From: Stramenopiles sp. TOSAG23-2
Taxonomy: Eukaryota > Sar
Assembly: GCA_900128395.1 (NCBI GenBank)
Contig: LT649331.1
Coordinates: 1 to 37,141, forward strand
Length of the DNA: 37,141 nucleotides
Reading direction: 5' to 3'
Shown here: positions 11,599 to 20,078 of the stretch, piece after piece
Position numbering within the stretch: the stretch's first letter is position 1
Layout of the letters: every line of letters starts with the position of its first letter
Position numbers and translations under genes: made by a program
The notes under the pieces: model-generated
Databases searched by the model: none
The model's input: only the letters and a program-made list of their open reading frames with translations
Told to the model about the DNA's origin: nothing

Positions 11599-12933
11599 AT
11601 GTTATTACTTAATGTATTAGGAAAGTGTACGTTGGCAAAAACAAACCGAATAGCAAGACAAATTAGATTTGGTCATAATAATAATAATTATAATATGAAG
11701 AACTTGCGTAATAGTAGAATTTTTACAAGTTTGCATTTCTCTACGTTAGAAAAAAACGATTCTTCATCAAGTAAGCACAAAGCACCAGCACGATTCTTCG
11801 ATTCCAGAGAAAAATATTTGGTTTTTTGCACGACTACTTCTGAAAAATGGCGCGTTGGGGAAAGAGTTATATCTGAACTAGATGAGTTGAACCCATCTCC
11901 ACCTTCCATTAATATTTTTGATGCTGGCCTCGGTGATGCAGCAGTATTAACAAGGGTCTTACGTGGTGCGCATGGTAGATTTCCTAGCGTTCCTATCTTG
12001 GCAGTTGCCAAAGAGATTTCGTTAGAAGATGTTAGGCAAAGTCTCATTAAATTACCAGATCGATTTTCCGAACATCCTCAAACCGTACTTGCAGTAACAA
12101 ATATGACGTACAAAGCTGCACCAGGCCTACAACCATTGACCAAAAAAGGTAAAGAAGATTTAACATGGATTGAAATGCCATTAAAAGGTACATCTGCCAT
12201 TGACTTTGAAAGGCAAATAGAAGAGCAAATACGAATATTGGAAGATAAACAAGTTTGGAATGTTAGACATTCTGCTGATGGAAATCCACTGCCAGCAAAA
12301 CCATGTGTGATTGTAATTTACAGGGAAGATCAACGGTTCACTTTGGATAATGTTTTGCCTCAAGCATCAGGTGGACTTGGACAAAGCAATTCAGAATTAG
12401 TATATGATTTAAGTATTGCATCTCAACCATTTCGATCTAGAGCATCTGCAGAATCAAAATGTAAAAATGTACTAATGCCATTGGTAGCATCATTGAAACC
12501 AGAGGGTCGATTAGTGGTAGTACAATCTACTGGTCATGATCCTGGCATGGAAATTGTACGTAATGCGTGGCCGGATGAGGAACCTTTTAAAACACCTGGT
12601 CATATTTTACAAGCTGAAATGTTAAAACAAATACAAGATGGACCAAACAAACAAAATTTAAAAAGCAGTGATTTTATTTTTAGTGATGGAGATCAATTTA
12701 GATACGAGTTACATAGTTTACCAGATGATGCAACGGATTCTATTGGAACATCTGTACTTTTAGCAGCGTGGAATGCAGCAACTTATGTAGCACAAGTAGA
12801 TACAAATCGTTCCGATGAGTTAGTTCTAAATGGTAGATTTCAAGATTGTGTCAATGACGTATTACAAAAATATGGTCGATTATGGTTTACAAATGAAGCA
12901 TTTGTTGTTTCTAAAAAGAAACTTGATTTTTAA
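11599..12933 (+). CDS. mitochondrial SAM-methyltransferase-like protein
   Basis: 444 residues from the ATG at 11599. The first ~50 residues are basic, hydroxylated and nearly free of acidic residues (TNRIARQIRFGH, then NSRIFTSLHFSTLEK), as in a mitochondrial presequence. The mature part begins near FDSREKYLVFCTT. It contains INIFDAGLGDAAVL (~106-119), which resembles the glycine-rich SAM-binding motif I of class I methyltransferases, then AKEISLEDVRQSL, and a later strand GRLVVVQSTGHDPGMEIV. No typical NPPY or DxxY catalytic motif was noticed, so substrate and activity are unknown. The overall pattern reminds me of conserved methyltransferase-like proteins of alphaproteobacteria, which would fit a mitochondrial origin, but that is memory-based inference. 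Single exon; convergent with the prolyl-tRNA synthetase gene. Confidence 0.6.
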   Translation: MLLLNVLGKCTLAKTNRIARQIRFGHNNNNYNMKNLRNSRIFTSLHFSTLEKNDSSSSKHKAPARFFDSREKYLVFCTTTSEKWRVGERVISELDELNPSPPSINIFDAGLGDAAVLTRVLRGAHGRFPSVPILAVAKEISLEDVRQSLIKLPDRFSEHPQTVLAVTNMTYKAAPGLQPLTKKGKEDLTWIEMPLKGTSAIDFERQIEEQIRILEDKQVWNVRHSADGNPLPAKPCVIVIYREDQRFTLDNVLPQASGGLGQSNSELVYDLSIASQPFRSRASAESKCKNVLMPLVASLKPEGRLVVVQSTGHDPGMEIVRNAWPDEEPFKTPGHILQAEMLKQIQDGPNKQNLKSSDFIFSDGDQFRYELHSLPDDATDSIGTSVLLAAWNAATYVAQVDTNRSDELVLNGRFQDCVNDVLQKYGRLWFTNEAFVVSKKKLDF

Positions 12934-13382
12934 TTGTTGTGTGATCAAAAAAAAATATACGCGAAGTAATATTCTCGTACATAATGTGGTGCGAGATTAT
13001 GTGAGAGGGCTTAATACTTCGTACAAACATTTCATTATATATTTCTTTATATGTGTATGATATATTATATAATTTAATTTACGACGCATCATTAATTTTA
13101 TATTTTTTTTTATTCCTACAACACCCAGATAACAAATTCCTACGCGTACTCCCCTTGGGAATACATATTTTATATATATACCCATCATTATATATATGTA
13201 TATATCTCTCTCAAATGTATATTTACAGCTTTCGTAGTATAAAGAAAAAGTAATTATCACTATTACACACACTAAAATATATTATCTCTTGGTGATACTT
13301 GACACACAAGCTAATGTCGCCATCTACCGATTTTATAAAAAAATATTAAAAACGAAGTCTGTCTAGATCTTTTTTTTTTTTT
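12934..13382. other. convergent intergenic region
   Basis: It lies between two 3' ends and is AT-rich, with TA repeats near 13170-13210 and a run of T at 13370-13383. On the minus strand that run gives an A-rich tract just after the stop codon of the prolyl-tRNA synthetase gene. No gene seen. Confidence 0.5.
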
Positions 13383-15188
13383 TTAATAAGATCTTCCCCA
13401 TAATGCCCATGCAGTTGCTTTTTTATTAAATCCAGGGCTACCTTTAGTTGAAGTAAAACATAGTTGATTTTCAGGCATTGGAGGTTGTGCAAATGGTATA
13501 CATAAAGTTTTAGCAGCACCAGTCAAACCTTTGCCATCATCCTCTTCAACGGTTTCGCCTGCTTTTGCTTTTTTCGCAATTTCACGTTGTCTGTACTCAT
13601 CTTTCGTTGTATTTTTTACCCATACTTCAGATTCGATCAATTCACACCAAGGTGCTAATACCATATGGCCTTTGTCCAATGCTGCTGTAAAATTTTCCCA
13701 CTTTGTAACAATAGATATACAAGAATCTCGTTCACGTCTTGCTTTGTCTAACATCGATAATTGGATATTTTCTAATAATTCCTGTACGTTATTGACAATT
13801 GTATTATCAGATGGCACGGTTGCTTTGCTTTTCAAATCATCGCGCCTAACTAATACAGCTTGGTTAGCTTTCATTTCATTGCTTCCAATTTCTATTCGAA
13901 TTGGTACACCTTTTTGCTCCCAATAACTCATTCTCCAACCAGCAGTTTTCTCTCTTCTGTGGTCTACTTTCACTCGGACACCAGCATTTTTTAATTTCAA
14001 ACCAAGATCATCTGCTTTATCAGCCATTGCTTCAACTGCTTCTTTTGAATCTGCAGCTTTTGAAATGTATAGAATGACTACTTGCAATGGCGCAACGCGA
14101 GGTGGCAATACAAGGCCATTGTCATCGCCATGAACCATGGTTAAAACACCTATGGTACGAGTAGTTAAACCCCAAGAATTTTGTATAGGAATTTCTTTGC
14201 TTTTCCCATCTTCAGTTTCATATTTAATATTAAATATTTTCCCGAAATTTTTTCCTAAACAATGCGATGTTGCACCTTGGACGGCACGACCGACCATTGG
14301 TATAAATGCTTCCACTGTTGTCGTGTAAAATCCACCTGGAAAGCGCTCTTTCTCGCTCTTACGACCTTTAATTACAGGCACTGCCATCAATTCCTCATAA
14401 ACACGTGCATATAAATCCAATATTTCAAGGACTTCATTATCCGCTTCCTCCTGAGTTGCAAATGCACTATGTCCTTCTTGCCATAAAAATTCTCTAGTCC
14501 GTATAAATGGTGTTGGATTCTTAAATTCCCACCTAACCACATTAGTCCATTGGTTCAATCGTATAGGTAAATCTCTGTGACTGCGTATCCATTTTGAAAA
14601 TATTGGATACATAATAGTTTCACTAGTTGGGCGTATAGCAACAGGCTCTGCTAAATCACTTTGACCACTTTTTGTTACCCATGCAACTTCCGCAGCAAAA
14701 CCTTCTACATGATCCGCTTCTGCTTCCAATGCACTTTTACTCACAAAAATTGGGAAGTAACATGGTTCAACACCAGACTTCTTAATCTCTTCACTGAAAA
14801 ATTCTTTTATAAATTCCCATATTTGAAACGACCATGGTCGTAAAATATAACAACCACTTACGGCAGGATAATATTCAATCATTTCTGACTTTGTAATTAC
14901 GTCTGAATACCAACCTGCAAAATCTTCTGATTTTTTACTTTGTAAACCTAAACCAGTAGTTTTCTTCTTTGATTTTTTCTTTTTACCACCTGCCGGTTTA
15001 TTTTTTTTACGAGCAGCTTTTGCTAATTTTTGTGCTTTTTTTAATTCACTTTTTGCTACTTTAAATTGTTCTTGGGCATTCTTTACCGCTTCAGCATCTT
15101 TCGCTGCATTTGCTTCTTTTAGTGCTATCCCACATTTAGTAACAGCAGCTGTTAATTCATCTATGTTAAAATTATTATTATCAGCCAT
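13383..15188 (-). CDS. ProRS: prolyl-tRNA synthetase, eukaryotic/archaeal type
   Basis: 601 residues that attach proline to tRNA(Pro), probably in the cytosol because no targeting peptide is seen. Residues ~9-55 are Ala/Lys-rich and resemble a WHEP-type helical hairpin; a very basic linker of Lys runs follows (~56-76). The class II catalytic core follows: RPTSE (186-190), motif 2 region RTREFLWQEGHSAFAT (~230-245), and the motif 3 region with TTRTIGVLTMVHGDDNG. Next come the anticodon-binding domain (RVAPLQVVIL, then VRVKVDHR) and a C-terminal domain. The protein ends in ALWGRSY, the conserved Tyr terminus of eukaryotic/archaeal ProRS. It stands alone rather than fused to glutamyl-tRNA synthetase. 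Single exon. The 5' flank carries a 96-bp tandem duplication. Confidence 0.97.
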   Translation of the reverse strand: MADNNNFNIDELTAAVTKCGIALKEANAAKDAEAVKNAQEQFKVAKSELKKAQKLAKAARKKNKPAGGKKKKSKKKTTGLGLQSKKSEDFAGWYSDVITKSEMIEYYPAVSGCYILRPWSFQIWEFIKEFFSEEIKKSGVEPCYFPIFVSKSALEAEADHVEGFAAEVAWVTKSGQSDLAEPVAIRPTSETIMYPIFSKWIRSHRDLPIRLNQWTNVVRWEFKNPTPFIRTREFLWQEGHSAFATQEEADNEVLEILDLYARVYEELMAVPVIKGRKSEKERFPGGFYTTTVEAFIPMVGRAVQGATSHCLGKNFGKIFNIKYETEDGKSKEIPIQNSWGLTTRTIGVLTMVHGDDNGLVLPPRVAPLQVVILYISKAADSKEAVEAMADKADDLGLKLKNAGVRVKVDHRREKTAGWRMSYWEQKGVPIRIEIGSNEMKANQAVLVRRDDLKSKATVPSDNTIVNNVQELLENIQLSMLDKARRERDSCISIVTKWENFTAALDKGHMVLAPWCELIESEVWVKNTTKDEYRQREIAKKAKAGETVEEDDGKGLTGAAKTLCIPFAQPPMPENQLCFTSTKGSPGFNKKATAWALWGRSY

Positions 15189-15225
15189 TTTTTTTTTTTT
15201 TAGTTTTATTATTATTTTTGTTTAC

Positions 15226-15417
15226 TATATTTCTCCTACTTATTTGTATATTATTATTAATTGTATCCTTATTCCTTCTACGTATATATATATAAGATAT
15301 GTATACAATATATCTACTATATATATTTCTCCTACTTATTTGTATATTATTATTAATTGTATCCTTATTCCTTCTACGTATATATATATAAGATATGTAT
15401 ACAATATATCTACTATA
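15226..15417. repeat. perfect 96-bp tandem duplication
   Basis: Two head-to-tail copies (15226-15321 and 15322-15417) that appear identical, marked by TTTCTCCTACTTATTTG at the start of each copy. They lie 40-230 bp upstream of the prolyl-tRNA synthetase start, so they may duplicate promoter sequence. Confidence 0.9.
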
Positions 15418-15771
15418 TATATATATAATATATATACTATGATGTATCTTTAGAACTAATATCCATACATCTGTATCTTATTCATTTATTTTATTATTTT
15501 TTTTATTATAATACTTCTTATTATTATTCTGGTAGTATTATTCTAATTACTATAGTATTCTAATTATATCATCATCATATCATCTATTATATTATTTCCA
15601 GCTGCCGCACAGACGGCAAGGACCCCTGCCTTCGAGATAAAAATTAAGTGTTATCAGGAAGTTATTTTGCCTATATAAAATTGTATTCTTTAAGTCAAGT
15701 ACAGATTTGGTTGGTTTGTGTTGATTGGTGGCGATGTTGTATAGTTACAATGAGGGTTCAGGATAACAGTT

Positions 15772-15853
15772 CTGTGTATATACTATTGACACCAATGGTA
15801 TGTCTATTCTAATCAAGTCCGTGTATTATTGGATGCTGTGTATATACTATTGA
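15772..15853. repeat. 18-bp direct repeat pair
   Basis: CTGTGTATATACTATTGA occurs at 15772-15789 and again at 15836-15853. Similar sequence follows each copy (CCAATGGTAT versus ATCAATGCTATG), which suggests an old, diverged 64-bp duplication. Confidence 0.7.
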
Positions 15854-15885
15854 AAATCAATGCTATGGCTATGGTCACACTGTTT

Positions 15886-15907
15886 TAGGCCGTCACAGCA
15901 CTATTTT
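15886..15907. repeat. 22-bp sequence shared in inverse orientation with 35795-35816
   Basis: TAGGCCGTCACAGCACTATT plus two further T is the exact reverse complement of 35795-35816. The flanks do not obviously align. It is probably part of a dispersed repeat family. Confidence 0.75.
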
Positions 15908-17316
15908 GTCGACAATTTACCTGCTATTGCGGCCTAATTAGTGGCGACAAAACGGTAATGGTATTTCCATATAGCCAAGCGTGACATTCCAATTCCTATC
16001 ACTTTTCATTATGGCCGTCAATACGAGCATGTAACGCCGTGCGTTTTTTTGGTATAAAAAAGAGTATACTTAAGCTAATGATCAAATGTCGTTAGTGTTA
16101 TTTCATACTAAAAATGAATTTACAGATTTTTTTACTTTTTACTGAACCCTTTGATCTATCAGATAGAGTAGTAGAATTTTTAATTTAGATAGTAAAAAAT
16201 ATACTAATTATAATAAGTTATATTATACTTAAATATTTAAGAACTTATATACTTAATTTAAAGAATTTGATACCCATAGATCACGAGGCAGGGAATTCCT
16301 GTACTGATGGTGGCGGTAAATTTAGCTATAATAGATAGTGCTATTCTATGTACACTGATGTGTGGTGTAAAAAGTCTCGCGGAGCTAGGTGGAGCATAGC
16401 CCAGTGAGCCCCTGGTAGCCCATATAAAATGATTATAAAGTAAAGATATCCGTATTCTAATTGTCCTGGGTATGGTATCCTTAATCCTTAATCATACCTT
16501 TCAGCCGCCTGTCAATCCCACATAGTCAATAGCAATACGTCAATACTTACTAGTATAGTAGTACATTCAATATAGTAATATTAAATATTTTTTGGAATTC
16601 TGTGGATTCTGGAATTCCTAATTAGGGCTCTGGCAATACGTAGAGCTACTGTTAAGCTACGAGGATACTTGTAGTCTATAAACCATGCCAAATGCAACAA
16701 TTATTGCGCAACAATTATTTGTCGTGTATTACAAAACTGAATGAACACAGCATCAAAACCATTCTATAATTTTTTTGACAGTGCAACTTACCACCCCTCC
16801 AACTGTCTGTATTCATAGCACTAATATAGTGCTATATATTGAGACAACAAGTACACAATATATACTGCATATGGGGTCTCAGACTCTGTCGCATACTAAA
16901 AAATTTCCTATTTGTGCAACAAAAACATGTAATACCTGCCATTATTTTGTAATACCTATCCTGTTTTAGTATAATACAGGTCATATTTCAGCCATTTTTG
17001 TGCAACAATAATGTTGTGTAGAGCGTTGCATAATATGAGGTGGTGTTTGTGCAACAATTTTCTCAAAAACCAGCCATCATAATATTTTATTTTTGAACAA
17101 CACACATTTTGTTGTTGTTTGTCGTGTAATTTATTATAACAATTACACATGAAATGATGTACTGTTCAATCGATATATTTTTTTTGAGAGACACATAGAG
17201 AAAAAAATCCATTTAATCGTCTAGACGATTTATATATGTATAAAACATATACTCGTATATATATGCATACATGTATATATATATTAAATATTAAATAATT
17301 TAATTTATGATTTATG

Positions 17317-17337
17317 TGAGTAAATAAAATCTTTAAA
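17317..17337. repeat. 21-bp dispersed repeat also at 36981-37001
   Basis: TGAGTAAATAAAATCTTTAA plus A occurs exactly at both places in the same orientation. AT-rich DNA with some similarity surrounds both copies. Confidence 0.6.
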
Positions 17338-17375
17338 CTATAATAAATATGATAGTTAAAATCTAAGTTATAATA

Positions 17376-17512
17376 ATTTTACACTTCTCGTGTTAAGTAA
17401 TATGCTCAATNNNNNNNNNNNNNNNNNNNNNNNNNNNNNNNNNNNNNNNNNNNNNNNNNNNNNNNNNNNNNNNNNNNATTTTACACTTCTCGTGTTAAGT
17501 AATATGCTCAAT
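17376..17512. repeat. assembly gap (67 N) flanked by identical 35-bp sequences
   Basis: Bases 17411-17477 are N. The 35 bp before the gap (17376-17410) are identical to the 35 bp after it (17478-17512), starting ATTTTACACTTCTCGTG. Either two contigs that really overlap were joined with an artificial gap, or the gap sits in a tandem repeat of about 102 bp. Confidence 0.97.
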
Positions 17513-17732
17513 ACTCAATCGCAAGAATAATAAACTACGAAATAAATAAAAGAATTATTTTATATATGTACCAATATTATTATATTGATAAAAATATATT
17601 TTTAAAATAATTACACTACGAACGTACTAAAAACATTTGTGGGTATTTAGTCTACAAATATGATATTAATACGCGTTTATTAAAATATATTTATCATAAT
17701 TTTACCACGCACATAATTTATTTTTTTTAATT

Positions 17733-17758
17733 TACTCATATGATAATTCCTACACTCT
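17733..17758. repeat. copy of a motif found as inverted ends at 33043 and 33252
   Basis: TACTCATATGATAATTCCTA followed by CACTCT matches both ends of the inverted repeat at 33043-33252, apart from small indels. The preceding T-rich AATTTA context also matches the right-hand end. It may be a solitary end of the same element. Confidence 0.5.
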
Positions 17759-17901
17759 TCAAAAGAATACATTGACTGAGGCAATAAATATCTATCTCAC
17801 ACTAAGGTGCGTATGGACACCTTTTATATTATAACATTATATCCATATATTGTGTATGCCATGTTACATATCATTATTACGAAGCGTCTCGTATATTTTT
17901 T

Positions 17902-19341
17902 TTACAACGATTTTAGAAGATCATCTATTTCTAATTTAGATTTCTTATCTTCTTCTGAAATTGCATCTTTTTCTAAAGATTTTAAAAGTATACTTTTTGC
18001 ATCTCCCTGTCTTTCCACTTTAATTAGACATTCAGCAAGACATTTCGTATTTGTAATCCAGAATTTATCCTTACCAGCTTGAACTAGTTTATTATGTCTA
18101 CTTTCAGCCTCTTCAAAGTATGATAAAGCTTCCTCCCAACTAGTCTGTGGCATTTTACCACCAAATATCCCGCTGATTGCTTTCTTTTCCCACCATGATG
18201 TTTCTAAAATACCTTTACACCATCTACCAAGCAAATGTGGTGGGGATGAATCTTCCTTACTTAAAAGATTTGCACGTTGCCAAAATTCTTTGACTGTAAT
18301 TAAATTGCCTACCATTATTTTGATCCCTTCATAAGCTCCAATTGCATTTAGCATAATGCCATACCATGTGTTACATTTGCTACTTTCTTTACCATTATTG
18401 TCCATAGCCATTTTCATATAATTGTAACTAATATAAATATATTCTTTTTTCTTTTCTTTACTAATGTTAGGTTGCTCTGATATATTATATGCTGCTCGAG
18501 CAGCCCTCCATAAAGTTTGACATTGATTTGATTCATTATTTTTCAATCGCTTTTCCAATATTTGTAACAATTCGCTCCAACGAGTACCTGATTTAGCCAT
18601 TTCATCTTCCAATTCGTAATTTTTCAATTCTTTATCATCCGCATTATTTTCTATTGTACCTACATTATTGCTGCCACCTAGATCAACTGCAACAACATTA
18701 TTATTATCAGTGTTCTCGGTAAATTTGTTTATCTCCGCATTATTAGAAGATGTTAAAGTACCAAGACGAGTCTCATTGTTGCTAATAATATTATTCTCCT
18801 CCTCATCATCATCATCATCACCTTCTTGAGTTTTCGAACGAAGCGGATCAATACCATTTGTTGCTATTCCCAGACCAATTGTAGTCCAGAAAAGTGGAGG
18901 AAATAATGGCAGCAACGTCGGATTAAAACTATTATGGACCGTTATAGCCTGTATTTCTGCCATGAAAATTAAAATTGATACGATATATATGTACAACATT
19001 TGCAATGTATTTCTCTCGATAGAAAGGCCTAATATAGATGTAGTATCTTCATCATCAGTTGTTATTTCCACTTCTCTCGTATTGAAGTTAGTCGAATGGT
19101 TGTTATTATCACCATCAATAACAAGACTTTCGTTGTCATCAATAGTATCATTTCTATAGTTGCTGTTACTATTTAAATTATCATTACTAGTACTATTGCT
19201 ATTATTGTTATACAATAAATATGAAGATACACCAACAAGAACAACAGTAGTGGATACTGCAGCTGCTATTAATGTATTGGAATCGGTTTGTTTGGTCACT
19301 TCTTCTATTGAACTTTCTACACTTGTATATATATTTCCCAT
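17902..19341 (-). CDS. regulator of microtubule dynamics (RMDN/FAM82) family TPR membrane protein
   Basis: 479 residues from the ATG at 19341. A hydrophobic segment at ~24-44 is followed by Asn/Asp-rich low complexity. A second hydrophobic region (~110-160) precedes another acidic stretch. Residues ~255-470 form the family-specific helical repeat domain. Its motifs match RMDN proteins: QTLWRAARAAYNISE, CNTWYGIMLNAIGAYEG, LLGRWCKGI, LETSWWEKKAISGIFG and SWEEALSYFEEAE. Animal RMDN proteins bind microtubules or sit at mitochondrial/ER membranes; here only the fold can be asserted. Two membrane segments instead of one, plus acidic inserts, are unusual. The first ~13 codons and the ATG are duplicated just upstream (19389-19475), which creates a second ATG and a short upstream frame. 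Confidence 0.85.
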   Translation of the reverse strand: MGNIYTSVESSIEEVTKQTDSNTLIAAAVSTTVVLVGVSSYLLYNNNSNSTSNDNLNSNSNYRNDTIDDNESLVIDGDNNNHSTNFNTREVEITTDDEDTTSILGLSIERNTLQMLYIYIVSILIFMAEIQAITVHNSFNPTLLPLFPPLFWTTIGLGIATNGIDPLRSKTQEGDDDDDEEENNIISNNETRLGTLTSSNNAEINKFTENTDNNNVVAVDLGGSNNVGTIENNADDKELKNYELEDEMAKSGTRWSELLQILEKRLKNNESNQCQTLWRAARAAYNISEQPNISKEKKKEYIYISYNYMKMAMDNNGKESSKCNTWYGIMLNAIGAYEGIKIMVGNLITVKEFWQRANLLSKEDSSPPHLLGRWCKGILETSWWEKKAISGIFGGKMPQTSWEEALSYFEEAESRHNKLVQAGKDKFWITNTKCLAECLIKVERQGDAKSILLKSLEKDAISEEDKKSKLEIDDLLKSL

Positions 19342-19475
19342 TGTATAATATGTAATTATATATATAACTTAATTTACTATAATATATCCTTCTATTGAAC
19401 TTTCTACACTTGTATATATATTTCCCATTGTATAATATGTAATTATATATATAACTTAATTTACTATAATATATC
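19302..19475. repeat. perfect 87-bp tandem duplication covering the RMDN start codon
   Basis: Copies 19302-19388 and 19389-19475 appear identical. Each contains the ATG and first codons of the RMDN-type gene plus 5' flank. In the outer copy the minus-strand ATG opens a frame of 19 codons (MGNIYTSVESSIEG and so on) ending in TAA before the real start. Confidence 0.93.
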
Positions 19476-20078
19476 TAAGAGATATTTTTTATTATATATA
19501 TATGTAACAAAAAAGAAACACCTAGTCGATATGTTTCAACACAATACTTATTTAATTTCCTTCACTACTACTTATTTCATTATTATCTATTATATATACC
19601 TACATGTATTATCAGGTGATGGTAGTTCTTATGATATTATGATATTACAAATATATATAATTCTGAGAATAATATATATATTTATTGAATTTATTCAACA
19701 TCGATACTCCGATCCTGTCACTAATTAAAACGATACACTATTGATTTTTAAAAATAGCATGTGTATATACATTCAAAAGAAAAAAAATGATTTTTATAAT
19801 AATTTTTTTTTAAATATATGCTTTGTTATAATTTTATATTTTTATACGTAAAATTAAAATTTATGATATGATACTTATGAATACACGTGCAAACTGTGTG
19901 TATTTCACCACACACATAAACTTTTTTATTTTAATATTATTAATATTCATATTATGATATTCATGCCAACATGAAAGGAGAGAAAAATAAATATAATATA
20001 TACCTCCTTCAATATCTTCTATCATACTTGTTTATTATAAAAAGAACCATGGTTCCTTTATTACAGATATAACAATAA
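19476..20078. other. AT-rich intergenic spacer
   Basis: It lies between the 5' end of the RMDN-type gene and the 3' end of the saposin-like gene, both on the minus strand. It shows TA repeats and homopolymer runs but no gene. Confidence 0.5.

Larger units (their letters stand above)
15418..17375. other. gene-poor region with repeats
   Basis: About 2 kb without a recognisable gene; open frames are short and compositionally random. Parts (15600-16700) are less AT-rich than the other spacers and contain small inverted repeats. Examples are TGCCG/CGGCA at 15603-15618 and TAGGCC/GGCCTA flanking 15886-15936. With the following gap, this is the largest gap between genes in the window and may hold decayed mobile-element sequence. 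Confidence 0.45.

Noticed and set aside
15163-15453. 96-codon open frame with a repeated ISPTYLYIIINC-type segment
   Set aside because: It is simply the translation of the 96-bp tandem duplication in AT-rich sequence upstream of the prolyl-tRNA synthetase gene.
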